64,000 nucleotides of DNA from contig OZ240237.1 in the NCBI GenBank assembly GCA_965198025.1, forward strand, positions 3,410,001 through 3,474,000, written 5' to 3'. How positions within the stretch are numbered: position 1 is the first letter of the stretch; each line of letters opens with the position of its first letter. This stretch comes from CAYWWM01 sp965198025. Lineage in GTDB: Bacteria > Acidobacteriota > Terriglobia > 2-12-FULL-54-10. The translations under genes and the position numbers were made by a program. The notes under the pieces are model-generated. The model saw only the letters and a program-made list of their open reading frames with translations, made no database searches and was not told the DNA's origin. Below, piece by piece: positions 31,767-40,584 of the stretch.

Positions 31767-33786
31767 CTGCCATCGGCAAAGCGGCGGGCTGTCTAATCAG
31801 CGTCTCGCCAGCGTCAGCCTGGCCGCCGTTGGCCCCAGTCGGCGTATCGGCACTCGCCAAGCGAGTCTGGAAGATCGTGGTGTGGGTCTCGTCTTCGTTG
31901 GTGCCGCCACGGATATGAGTTCCGAGCGCCAAGACCTTATCGCCGACGAAGAAGTAGCTCTTGCGGGCCTGAAGATCGGTAGGGGAGGTGAAGGGCACAG
32001 CTTCCAGGTCCTGCACGAAGAGACCATGGCCGCCAATGCTGACTCCCCCCACGAAGGTTTTGCTGTTGTAATTTCGGTGTATGGAATACTGGACAATACC
32101 CTGCTGCCGGCGGTCTTGTTGGACTGCTTCGGAGGTCCGCTTTTCAATCGGATAGTGACTGGCGGTGGTCCCGGGAACGTGATACCAGTCCCAGCCGTTA
32201 AAATAGTCGTATCCCGAGCCTTTTTCACTCACGGGCTGCCCGGCGCTGAATACCTGCAGCAAACCGTACGCCCAATTCTGACCCAAGCTATTCTCTCCCG
32301 TATCCAACGGCCCCTCATAGTCCCAGAAATACTGACTGAAGCCTTTGGCGGTCACCAGCCAATTGTCACGGCGGAAGAAAGCTCCCGCGGCATAGGGTTT
32401 GATCCAAACTCCCGCAGGTGTTTCCTCGGCCTGGGTAGTGAGGCTCTGCAGGCCGGCGATCAATCGGAGACTGCCCAAGCCTCGGATCGAGACGCTACGC
32501 TGGCCTTGATACAACGACGCAAGCCTGTCGTCTTCATAAAAATAGGCGGTGTCAAAAAACTCCGCGAACCGTGCTCTCATGTCCGGATCGTCCACACCAT
32601 CGGGATGGGCCAAGAATGCCATCGCCTTGGCAACCGCGACTGAGGGGGACTCAACGTCGCCCTTGATCAAGCGACCCCGGAACGCAGTGGAAACCGTATA
32701 TCTTTGCACCATGACTCGATAGCTCTGCAGAGCGAACTTGAGGGCGGCCACGTTCTCAGAGCGATAAAATCCAGTCCCCCGCAACAAATAGAGCAGTTGC
32801 GCCATCGCTTCAAAGGCAAAGGGGCTATAAGCGCCCACATAGGCCGTCGCATGGTGATACCCTGTTCCGTCGGGTTTGATGGTGCCCTGAATGCCGGGTT
32901 TGATGGCGATATTCGCACCAACCGCCTCCCTGAGGATAGAGGTCATTTGATCGCGCTCATCGACATCTTCGATCAGAAGAAAGTAGGGAAAAAAATAATC
33001 CGCGAAAAGGCGAATGCCGTCTGCGTTCAGGTAATGCCTTTCCTCGAAGGGTAAAGGCGTTGTAAGCGAGCCGGAAACTTCTGAACGTGCGATCTGGTAA
33101 AATACGGCGTACATCGCACCATTGTTGACCGCCAGATTTCGCACTACAGCTCGGTATTTGTCGAGGAGCCCGTTCTCAGCGAGAGGTTCTCGCATTAAGA
33201 AAATGCTTTGAATAAACCCGCCAAGCCGTAGTATTTCCGTGGAAAAATCGCCCGAAGTTCGAACGAATCCTCGTTCCAGCGCTCTGCGGCTGCGGCGTCC
33301 TCTGTTATCGATGATCCACGCATCTTCGGTCAGCCCCCGGCTGTAACAGTAGTCGAGCCCATCCAGATAAAGCGCGAGCACTTCGTCATTCTGGTAATGG
33401 GGGTTGGCTCCTGGACTCGGTCCGGGAGTCTGATACGCATACGCCAACATCGGCAGGGTATTACGGAAAAATCCAAGAAACCTGCTGTTCGCTTCCTCCA
33501 GGGCCTTTTCTTCCTCCGTGCCGGCGGGTTCCCCTTGCGCGTAATATGCCGGCACTCCCCGGTAGTCGTAGGAATACGAATTCGCGTCTCGAACCGCCCT
33601 GGAAAACTGCGGCAGCAGGTGGTCTTGAAACACCGTAGCCGCTACGTCAACCATTCGATAATCGCCGGTCGTCAGCAGAAGCAAATCCTCATACTTTTGG
33701 ATCAAATCCTCCGTTCCCACGGATTGGCCGCGAACCGGTACCGCTGCTATCAAAACGAGCAGGAATGCCACATGCATCATTCTCAT
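31717..33786 (-). CDS. Polysaccharide lyase family 8-like (chondroitin/hyaluronan lyase type), N-terminal part
   Basis: The start MRMMHVAFLLVLIAAVPVRG at 33786, with GAGGG upstream, is a signal peptide. Residues about 30-370 are helical (alpha/alpha toroid), with the catalytic region GTGYHHATAYVGAYSPFAFE (His and Tyr) and NNGAMYAVF. The second domain has the PL8 signature NGWDWYHVPGTTASHYP, comparable to NGYDWNRMPGATT in chondroitinase ABC. It would cleave glycosaminoglycans or similar uronic polymers in the periplasm or outside. After about residue 670 the frame is wrong (CWQQLLSGEQHF) and the real C-terminus is in the frame of 31056-31766. Divergent from the Oar-like receptor. Confidence 0.78.
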   Translation of the reverse strand: MRMMHVAFLLVLIAAVPVRGQSVGTEDLIQKYEDLLLLTTGDYRMVDVAATVFQDHLLPQFSRAVRDANSYSYDYRGVPAYYAQGEPAGTEEEKALEEANSRFLGFFRNTLPMLAYAYQTPGPSPGANPHYQNDEVLALYLDGLDYCYSRGLTEDAWIIDNRGRRSRRALERGFVRTSGDFSTEILRLGGFIQSIFLMREPLAENGLLDKYRAVVRNLAVNNGAMYAVFYQIARSEVSGSLTTPLPFEERHYLNADGIRLFADYFFPYFLLIEDVDERDQMTSILREAVGANIAIKPGIQGTIKPDGTGYHHATAYVGAYSPFAFEAMAQLLYLLRGTGFYRSENVAALKFALQSYRVMVQRYTVSTAFRGRLIKGDVESPSVAVAKAMAFLAHPDGVDDPDMRARFAEFFDTAYFYEDDRLASLYQGQRSVSIRGLGSLRLIAGLQSLTTQAEETPAGVWIKPYAAGAFFRRDNWLVTAKGFSQYFWDYEGPLDTGENSLGQNWAYGLLQVFSAGQPVSEKGSGYDYFNGWDWYHVPGTTASHYPIEKRTSEAVQQDRRQQGIVQYSIHRNYNSKTFVGGVSIGGHGLFVQDLEAVPFTSPTDLQARKSYFFVGDKVLALGTHIRGGTNEDETHTTIFQTRLASADTPTGANGGQADAGETLIRQPAALPMADVRQCWQQLLSGEQHF

Positions 33787-34187
33787 TCCGAAACCCTCGG
33801 CACAATCCGTGCCCATTCGCAGCTTGTCTATCACGTGACGGCGGCTTGGCGGTCAAACAATGTCACGCAAATACAGGGAATTATATGCGATTTTCGCCTT
33901 CCGTCGGAAAGCCGAGGCTACGGCGACCAAGAAAGCAATTCCGATGTATTCCAGGAAGGGGACGGAAGCCCCGGGGATGGGTTTTCGGGAGCTAAGGAGG
34001 GATTGTCGGCAGGCGGTGGGAACGTTTGAAAAAACGGGTAGTGTCCCACAATCAGGACACAACCAAAAAACGTACTCGGTTGCACCCAACGGGGTGTTAT
34101 ATTTTATTTCGCTGGAAGTGCAAAAACGTTCCTTCCGGCGCGCACGTTGTTTTTCGAATCGTTTTCGAATCGAAAAGGATCCAGACC
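33787..34187. promoter_or_regulatory. Divergent control region between lyase and Oar-like receptor
   Basis: TTTTCGA-A-TCGAAAA, a perfect 7-1-7 palindrome, lies at 34162-34176, 11 bases before the receptor ATG; TTTTCGAATCG also occurs just upstream at 34151-34161, so half-sites are tandem. GTTATATTTTATTT at about 34095 could be a -10 region. No gene lies in the remaining sequence. Joint regulation of lyase and receptor is plausible. Confidence 0.5.
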
Positions 34188-37100
34188 ATGCAATGGAGAC
34201 TCCCACTGTACACCGGCGGCCAGCGATTGGCGGCCGCCCTGATGCTGGCCGTCGCCATCGCCACGGGAGCGGCGGCCCAGACCAACATCGGCAACATCCG
34301 CGGCTCGGTGTTCGACCCGACGAGAGCGGTGGTTCCGGACGTCACGGTGACGGCGGTGGATCAGGAGCGCGGCGTGGAGCGGCAAACCGTCAGCTCCGCG
34401 CTCGGCGAGTATGTCCTCGGCTACCTGACGCCGGGCCTCTACACGCTGCGTTTCGAGGCCGCAGGGTTTTCGCCGTACGTGATCGAGAATTTCGAAGTCC
34501 GCGTCGGGGAGACGGCGCCGTTTTCCCCGGAGCTGACTTTGGGCCCAGCGACCGAAAGCATCGTGGTGGCGGCCACCGCCGCGCGGCCGGTGATCGATAC
34601 GAATCAGACCGCGCAGGCCAACCATATTGATTTCGTCAAGATCGAAAACCTTCCCATCAATCGCCGCGACTACCTGGATCTGGCGCTGCTGATTCCGGGA
34701 GTCTTCGACACGAACCATCTGGTGGATGACCGGGACAGCCGGATCGCGGCGACTCCGCAGTCCGGGCTGGCCATCGGCGGGGCCAGCTCGCGCAGCAACA
34801 CGTTCATGCTGGACGGCTTGATCAACAACTTCGACACCGGCACGGTGCGCTCCTCGATCAGCCAGGAAGCGGTCCGCGAGTTCCAGGTGAACCGCAACAC
34901 GTTTTCGTCCGAGCTGGGCAGCGCGGCCGGCGGGGCCGTCAACATCGTGACCAAGTCCGGCACGAGCGAGCTGCACGGAGGGCTGTTCGGGGTGGTCCGC
35001 AACCGTAACTTCCAGGCCCGGAACTTCTTCGATCCCGAGAAGTCGGCCTATACGCGGGTACAGAGCGGCGGATCGATCGGAGGCCCGATCGGGCGGAACG
35101 GGACGTTCTTCTACGGCGCCTACGAACGGCTCGACCGCCACGAATCGGTCTTCGTTCCCCTGCTTCAGGACAAGAGATTTCTCTATGAGTTGCCAGCCTC
35201 GCAGCAGGCACTGGCGGCAGCCCTCAGCCAAGCGGCGCCGGCCTTCGCCCCGCTGGTGGGGCAGCTTTCGGGTGCCCTGACGCCGGGCAACTACCCCCAC
35301 GTGGTCTCCCTGTTCGAGCAGAACAGCGGCGTGTTCCCGTTCGCGGAAGAACGCCAGCAGGTGCTGGGGCGACTGGACCACAACGTGCGGGATGGACACA
35401 ATATTTTCACGCGGTTCAACTGGACCGGCCAGGAGACCGAAAACACGCAGTTCGGCTCTCTGGTGGCCTACAGCCGGGGCCGGAATGCCCATACCAACGA
35501 TTTCGCGCTGGCGGTCGGCAACACAGTGGTGATGGACCCGCGGTGGATCAGCGAAACGCGCCTGGGGCTCAGCTACCACGACTTCGGCGTGTTCCCGACC
35601 GAACCGCACGGTCCGGCGATCGACATCAACGGGTTCGGCCAGTTCGGGCGGGACTTCATTCTGCCGGTCCGGGTCTTGGAACGCGGCTGGCAGGCGCGGC
35701 AGAACTTCACCCGTTTTTCCGGTCCGCATACCTATAAGTTCGGCGCCAGCGTTCACTCCTTGCGCCACAGCGTGGTGGCGGAAACGTTCTTTTCGGGACG
35801 ATTCATCTTCGGCGAGGCGGTTCCATTGAGCGCTGTGATCGACCAGGCGTCCCCCGGCGCGTCACAATTGATTCAAGGAACCCTGGCCCTCGCCGGCCAG
35901 CCCGGACTGGCCGCGGCGGTCAACGAACCCATCTCGTCGCTGCAGGCGTATGCCTTGGGATTGCCGCTTATCTATCAGCAGGGGTTCGGCGACCCCCGCT
36001 GGAATGGATGGAAAAACTTTTTCGACTTCTTTGCCGAGGCCTCCTGGCGCCTGCGGCCCGATTTCCTGCTGACGCTGGGCGTACGCCAGGAGTTCGAGAT
36101 CAAGAGCCGGTTCCCGACCGACAAGAACAACTTCGGCCCGCGCATGGGGTTTGCCTGGAGTCCGGACGACAAGACCGTCGTCCGCGGGGGCTACGGAATC
36201 TATTACTCGAAGATCGAAGGCCAAATCACCTACATCAATGACTTGCTCGGAGAGAGAGGGCAGATCTTCCAGATCTTCATGCCGCTGAGCGGCTTGCCGG
36301 GAATCAACAGCGCGCTGACCGGGCAGCAGCTCACATCGGCGGAGATTTATCAGACCGCCTTGCAGCGAGGCATCCTCGGGACCCGGACGCTGACGCCCCA
36401 GGACCTGGCCATCCACGGCCTCGACCCGGGTCCGGGTCTGCCGCTGCGCGTGCAGTTCCGGGTGTCTCCCGATACGGTGAACCCCTACTCCCAGCAGGGC
36501 AGCTTCGAAATCCAGCGCGAAGTGGCCGGCTATACCGTCTCGGCGGGATACAATATGAACCTGGGCGTGCACCTGATCCGTCCGCTCGATGCCAATATCT
36601 ATCAAGCAGGGACCAACGCGGCGGGCCGGCCGATCGTGGGCTTTCACAACCCGCTGCTGCTGCAGGACAACATCTACGGCAGCTGGGCCAATTCTTCGCA
36701 TCACGCGCTGATCGTGCAGTTCCAGAAGCGCTTTTTCGACGGGTTCAGCTTCTCGGCGCACCACACCTGGAGCAAGACCATGGACGAGAACACGGACTAC
36801 AACTCGTCGTTCCAACCGCACCTGCAGTGGGATGCGAAAGGCGAACGCGCGCTGTCTGCCTTCCATCGGGCACACAACTTCGTCGCCAACACCGTGATGG
36901 AGCTGCCCTGGCAATCGGGTGACGGCGGCAGCGGCCTGGCTCATGCGCTGCTCCGCGACTTCACGCTGTCGGCAATCATGAGAGCGCAATCGGGCGCTCC
37001 GTTCAACCTCAACGCCGGCTATGACAGCGTGGGCGACCGCCACACCGACACGCATCGCCCGTGGGGCGTGGGCCGCAACACCGGCATCGGGCCCGACCTG

Positions 37101-37352
37101 GCTTCGATCGACCTCCGGCTGAACCGAGCGTTCCCGTTCGGGGATGGCCGGAGCGTCGAGCTCATCGGCGAGGCGTTCAACCTGCTCAACCGCACGAACT
37201 TCAAGACCGTCAACAGCTCAGTCGGAGATCTGAGCGCGGAGGAGCTGCCTGCCCGGCCCACGGGGCGGGCGGGGCCGGTCACCGAGCCGTTTTCCTATAC
37301 CTCGGCCTTCGATCCGAGGCAGTTCCAGTTTTCGTTGCGCATCAATTTTTGA
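34188..37352 (+). CDS. Oar-like TonB-dependent receptor with carboxypeptidase-regulatory domain
   Basis: 1054 residues from MQWRLPLYTGG at 34188; signal peptide ends ATGAAAQ. Residues about 30-115 are a carboxypeptidase regulatory-like domain (IRGSVFDPTRAVVPDVTVTA, SALGEYVLGYLTPG). The plug carries NLPINRRDYLDLALLIPGV, GGASSRSNTFMLDGLINN, EFQVNRNTFSSELG and GGAVNIVTKSGT, the standard form of Acidobacteriota Oar/OmpA-like TonB receptors. The barrel ends with QFQFSLRINF. Such receptors take up large ligands, often oligosaccharides or peptides. Facing the PL8 lyase suggests glycan fragments as substrate. Confidence 0.9.
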   Translation: MQWRLPLYTGGQRLAAALMLAVAIATGAAAQTNIGNIRGSVFDPTRAVVPDVTVTAVDQERGVERQTVSSALGEYVLGYLTPGLYTLRFEAAGFSPYVIENFEVRVGETAPFSPELTLGPATESIVVAATAARPVIDTNQTAQANHIDFVKIENLPINRRDYLDLALLIPGVFDTNHLVDDRDSRIAATPQSGLAIGGASSRSNTFMLDGLINNFDTGTVRSSISQEAVREFQVNRNTFSSELGSAAGGAVNIVTKSGTSELHGGLFGVVRNRNFQARNFFDPEKSAYTRVQSGGSIGGPIGRNGTFFYGAYERLDRHESVFVPLLQDKRFLYELPASQQALAAALSQAAPAFAPLVGQLSGALTPGNYPHVVSLFEQNSGVFPFAEERQQVLGRLDHNVRDGHNIFTRFNWTGQETENTQFGSLVAYSRGRNAHTNDFALAVGNTVVMDPRWISETRLGLSYHDFGVFPTEPHGPAIDINGFGQFGRDFILPVRVLERGWQARQNFTRFSGPHTYKFGASVHSLRHSVVAETFFSGRFIFGEAVPLSAVIDQASPGASQLIQGTLALAGQPGLAAAVNEPISSLQAYALGLPLIYQQGFGDPRWNGWKNFFDFFAEASWRLRPDFLLTLGVRQEFEIKSRFPTDKNNFGPRMGFAWSPDDKTVVRGGYGIYYSKIEGQITYINDLLGERGQIFQIFMPLSGLPGINSALTGQQLTSAEIYQTALQRGILGTRTLTPQDLAIHGLDPGPGLPLRVQFRVSPDTVNPYSQQGSFEIQREVAGYTVSAGYNMNLGVHLIRPLDANIYQAGTNAAGRPIVGFHNPLLLQDNIYGSWANSSHHALIVQFQKRFFDGFSFSAHHTWSKTMDENTDYNSSFQPHLQWDAKGERALSAFHRAHNFVANTVMELPWQSGDGGSGLAHALLRDFTLSAIMRAQSGAPFNLNAGYDSVGDRHTDTHRPWGVGRNTGIGPDLASIDLRLNRAFPFGDGRSVELIGEAFNLLNRTNFKTVNSSVGDLSAEELPARPTGRAGPVTEPFSYTSAFDPRQFQFSLRINF

Positions 37353-37780
37353 GGAGCCAACGAACTGCCCTGCGTTCCCAGCGGGGGCTTACCGGCAGGA
37401 ATGCCAGTCGCAATTAACCGAAGAAGATGAAGATGGAGCACAGGCCCTACCGGCCTGTCGCTACCTGGCTGTCGCCACTTGGGGCCAGACAGAATGCCTG
37501 TCCCTACTTGCCTGTCGCTACCTGGCCAGCGGGACGCCGGCGCTACGGGAGGCAGGAATGCCGGGCGCTGCTTCAGGACAAGCGAAGAGCAGATCCCTCG
37601 TCGCTTCCCTCGGCTTCGCTCGGGGCAGGACGTTCCTCGGGATGACATTCTTGGGTGGTGGCCTGCTATAGGAGAAGATGGAGCACAGGCCCTGGCGGAC
37701 CTGTGCTCGAAGGGGACAGGCCGGAGGCCTGTCGCTACTTGGGACAGGCAAGAATGTCGGTCGCTACCTGGGGGACTTTT
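37353..37780. repeat. Repeat-rich intergenic region with REP-like copies B and C
   Basis: Copy B at 37681-37740: GAGCACAG (37681-37688) with CTGTGCTC (37701-37708), then GACAGGCC-GGA-GGCCTGTC (37715-37733), nearly the same as 25819-25882. A decayed copy C lies at about 37432-37560 with several CCTGTCGCTACC units. No gene is supported in these 428 bases. Confidence 0.7.
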
Positions 37781-38851
37781 CTAGGGTGACATGCCCTTGA
37801 AGGTGAGCTTCTGGATGCCGCGGCCGGTCTGGGCGACGTAGAGGTTGCCCTTGGAGTCGGTGGCGATCTGGTGGCCGCCGGAGCGCAAGCCGTCGGGCTT
37901 GATCTCGCCGACGATCTCAAGCGTGGCGCGGTTCAGGATGAAGATTTCGTCGTCCCCACCGACATAGAGGAAGCGCTGGCCGGGATCATGGGAGAATGCC
38001 ACGTTGCGGGCGAAGGTGCCGGTATTGTGGACATACTGGCGAAGGAAGCGGCCGTCGGTGGAGTAGGCGTGCACGCGCTCGTACTCGCGGTCGGCAACGT
38101 AGACGGTGCCATCATTTGAAACACGGATGGCGTGGACGATGCTGAACTGGGGAGCGTCCTCGCTGGCCTCGGTGTCCCAAGGCGGACACTGGACGTGATC
38201 CTGCGGCGTGTTCCCGAAGGCGCCCCACATGCGCTTGAAGGCACCAGTGTCGGCATCGAGCACAATGACCCGATGGTTGCCGTAGCCGTCGGCGATGAAG
38301 ATTTCGTTGGTGGGCGCATAAGAGCCGGCGTCGGCCGGCATGTTGAAATTCCGGGTGTCGTCATTGCCGCCGTGCTGGTCGGGGCGGCCAATCTGCAGGA
38401 CGAACTGGCCGTCGAGAGTGAACTTCAGGACCTGGTCATCCCAGACGGGTTCGAGGCGGGGCAGCGGATTGAGCTTGCAGTAGTTGCCGCCGATCCAGAC
38501 GAAGCCCTTGGAGTCAATGTGGATGCCGTGCTCGCGCTGCACCCAGTCATAGCCCGGTCCGTCCCCGCCCCATGAGTTGAGGAAATTGCCCTCCTCGTCG
38601 AAGATCATGACGGGCGGGGCGGCCATGGGGAAGTCCTCGTCGGACAAGGCGCGCGGGCGAGACAGGACGTAGATGCGATCCTGGGCGTCGACGTCAACGC
38701 TCGACGGGTGGCCCAGCTTCCATTGCGACGGGACTTTCGGCCAGGCGGGGTCCACCTCGAACATCGGCATCCCACCCTGCTGGGCATGGAGCATGGGCAG
38801 AGCAAAGGTGAAAGCAAACAGCACTACGCCAAGACGAAACATCGTTCTCAT
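37781..38851 (-). CDS. Exported NHL-repeat/six-bladed beta-propeller protein
   Basis: 356 residues; signal peptide MRTMFRLGVVLFAFTFALPM ending LHAQ. Blades with NHL-type motifs: HPSSVDVDAQDRIYVLSR, EHGIHIDSKGFVWIGGN, EIFIADGYGNHRVIVLDADT, HAIRVSNDGTVYVADREYER, HQIATDSKGNLYVAQTG. The family resembles the propeller of peptidyl-alpha-hydroxyglycine lyase and many hypothetical proteins of soil and marine Acidobacteriota. The periplasmic fold may bind ligand or have lyase activity; no catalytic residues can be assigned. Confidence 0.8.
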   Translation of the reverse strand: MRTMFRLGVVLFAFTFALPMLHAQQGGMPMFEVDPAWPKVPSQWKLGHPSSVDVDAQDRIYVLSRPRALSDEDFPMAAPPVMIFDEEGNFLNSWGGDGPGYDWVQREHGIHIDSKGFVWIGGNYCKLNPLPRLEPVWDDQVLKFTLDGQFVLQIGRPDQHGGNDDTRNFNMPADAGSYAPTNEIFIADGYGNHRVIVLDADTGAFKRMWGAFGNTPQDHVQCPPWDTEASEDAPQFSIVHAIRVSNDGTVYVADREYERVHAYSTDGRFLRQYVHNTGTFARNVAFSHDPGQRFLYVGGDDEIFILNRATLEIVGEIKPDGLRSGGHQIATDSKGNLYVAQTGRGIQKLTFKGMSP

Positions 38852-38978
38852 GGGGGCCTCCTAAACCGGGGTTTCCTGATGGAATTGCCAGTCCGGGGAA
38901 TTATACCGTAACGGAGTTGATGGGGTATCCAAATTCGAGCGAAAGGCAGTAGGGTAGAAGGAGCGCGGAAAAGACCAA

Positions 38979-39203
38979 TCAGGATTTCAGCAAATCATGG
39001 AAGTCTTCAACTTTCAGCCCCGCTTTTCGGATCAGGGAGCGGAGCAATCCGGGACCCAGTTCGCGGTGAAGCGGCACCGTCAAGACCACGGGCCAATCCG
39101 GGCGGAATAGGCTCACGTGACTCCCGCGCTGCCGGGCGCTAACCCAACCGGCCCGCTCAAAGGCGCGGATGGCGTCCTCTCCCGAACAAACGGGCAGCTT
39201 CAC
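38979..39203 (-). CDS. hicA: HicA toxin (mRNA interferase)
   Basis: 74 residues. Double-stranded-RNA-binding-like fold with the catalytic His in RQRGSHVSLFRP and the ending PGLLRSLIRKAGLKVEDFHD, as in the HicA/YcfA family. It cleaves mRNA when free of the antitoxin. The gene overlaps the antitoxin gene by four bases (ATGA) and lies downstream of it. Confidence 0.88.
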   Translation of the reverse strand: MKLPVCSGEDAIRAFERAGWVSARQRGSHVSLFRPDWPVVLTVPLHRELGPGLLRSLIRKAGLKVEDFHDLLKS

Positions 39204-39412
39204 GACGAGCCAGCCACCTGGACTTCAACCACTTCCATTTCGGTGGGCAGGCCATGCTCTTTGCGGGTTTCGAGGCTCAGAAGGATCGCTTCTTCAATAT
39301 TTCGAAGCGCCTCTTCGCGTGTTTCGCCCTGCGAAAGGCAGCCCGACAAGGCAGGACACTCCACCACCCAGGAACCGGCTTCGTCCTGCTCCACAGTTAC
39401 AAGGAATCGCAT
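39200..39412 (-). CDS. hicB: HicB-type antitoxin
   Basis: 70 residues from MRFLVTVEQDEAGSWVVECP at 39412; a start seven codons earlier is possible. The partial RNase-H-like fold of HicB is clear: ECPALSGCLSQGETREEALR, NIEEAILLSLE. No C-terminal DNA-binding domain is present, so autoregulation would need another factor. It precedes hicA, the less common order. Confidence 0.86.
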   Translation of the reverse strand: MRFLVTVEQDEAGSWVVECPALSGCLSQGETREEALRNIEEAILLSLETRKEHGLPTEMEVVEVQVAGSS

Positions 39413-39457
39413 GATTCTCGCTCGTTCTACCACTGTATTCTATCACTGTCATCTCAT

Positions 39458-39988
39458 TCATCGCCCGACATCGCGCGTCTTTACCAGCAAATGAAAAGTT
39501 GAATCCTGACTTCCAGGGAACGGCACGAATCCGCATTTCTGGCAGGGTCGAATTGCACGCTCATTTGACCTCATGGGATCCGTGACGACAACACGATACT
39601 TGGGGAAAACGACCTCATTCAAAAATGCGCCGATCATGGCTGGACCGAACCCCTTTCCCACCAGAGACGCTTCGCCGATGAAAAAATCAATTCCGGCCAT
39701 CTCTTCACACGGATAAGTTTTCAATAGCTCGTGATCGTTGAGCACACCATCTGGAAGTCCAAACGTAAGCGGGTAGTACTGAATGTATCCTACAGGTTTA
39801 TCTTCCAACCGCGCGACGAAACCGAAAACCTCCTCTTTCTCCTCGACGCGAGGAGCGTACTTGGCCGTGATTTCTTCGAGGGATAACTCTTGGCCTCTGG
39901 CGAACCATTGTCTAACCAAAGGAGCCTGAAACCATCGGTGCATGAGCGGGAAATAATCTGTTCGCAAAGGAACGAAAGTAATATTCAC
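39458..39988 (-). CDS. GNAT acetyltransferase (AAC(6')-like)
   Basis: 176 residues from a GTG at 39986-39988 preceded by GGGAG. FVPLRTDYFPLMHRWFQAP and VRQWFARGQELSLEEI, then FVARLEDKPVGYIQYYPL, IDFFIGEASLVGKGFGPAMI (the acetyl-CoA-binding Gly loop) and ERAIRPCQKCGFVPF match the aminoglycoside 6'-acetyltransferase/siderophore acetyltransferase group. An actual resistance role is not implied. An FMN reductase gene lies 41 bases upstream on the same strand. Confidence 0.83.
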   Translation of the reverse strand: MNITFVPLRTDYFPLMHRWFQAPLVRQWFARGQELSLEEITAKYAPRVEEKEEVFGFVARLEDKPVGYIQYYPLTFGLPDGVLNDHELLKTYPCEEMAGIDFFIGEASLVGKGFGPAMIGAFLNEVVFPKYRVVVTDPMRSNERAIRPCQKCGFVPFPGSQDSTFHLLVKTRDVGR

Positions 39989-40029
39989 GCGAGGCTCCCA
40001 ACTCAATGGGAATAGGAAGAGATCATACC

Positions 40030-40584
40030 TTAAAGCTGAATTGCCACTTTGAGCGCGCTGGCGACGAGGCGCTGCAGCAGGGCGGCGGTTTTGGCGTTCT
40101 GGAGGGTGCCGTCGGGATTGAAGGCGTCCGCGGCACGGCCGATGTGGACCTGGGGCTGGGGAATCACCATGACGTTGAGCGCCCAGAGCGTCTGGCGGAG
40201 ATGATACTGACCGCGGACGGTTCCGAAGCCGCCGGTCGAGGCGCCGAATACGGCCGCGACTTTTCCGTCCAGCGAGTTTTTCTGGCGCGAGAGCCAGTCG
40301 ATGGCATTCTTGAGCGCACCGGAGATGGAGTAGTTGTACTCGGGCGAGGCGATCAGGATGACGTCGGCCGCCTCGACGGCAGCTTTCAAACGCAGGACCG
40401 AATCGGGCATGCCTTGTGCCTCGAGGTCGCCGTCGTAGATCGGCAGAGCCAGTTCCTGGAGGTCGGCTTCGGAGACCTGGGCGCCGGCGTCGGCGGCGAA
40501 GCGCTTGGCAACCTGCAGGGCCTTGCGGTTGTAAGACTCGCGACGAAGGCTGCCGGACATTCCGAGCACTTTCAGTTCTGCCAT
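40030..40584 (-). CDS. NAD(P)H-dependent FMN reductase (flavodoxin-like)
   Basis: 184 residues from MAELKVLGMSGSLRRESYNR at 40584, with AGGAGG upstream. The phosphate-binding GSLRRESYN loop, LIASPEYNYSISGALKNAID (FMN isoalloxazine loop) and ASTGGFGTVRGQYHLRQTLW define the NADPH-dependent FMN reductase/azoreductase family. Cytoplasmic. It may reduce quinones, chromate or azo compounds. Confidence 0.88.
   Translation of the reverse strand: MAELKVLGMSGSLRRESYNRKALQVAKRFAADAGAQVSEADLQELALPIYDGDLEAQGMPDSVLRLKAAVEAADVILIASPEYNYSISGALKNAIDWLSRQKNSLDGKVAAVFGASTGGFGTVRGQYHLRQTLWALNVMVIPQPQVHIGRAADAFNPDGTLQNAKTAALLQRLVASALKVAIQL

Noticed and set aside
34104..35768. 554-codon minus-strand frame opposite the Oar-like receptor
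   Set aside because: Antisense shadow; the plus strand encodes an unmistakable TonB receptor over the same bases.
25553..37780. CRISPR array or tandem repeat array in the repeat-rich sections
   Set aside because: Repeats are long protein modules and dispersed hairpin elements; there are no regularly spaced 25-40 base repeats with unique spacers and no cas genes.
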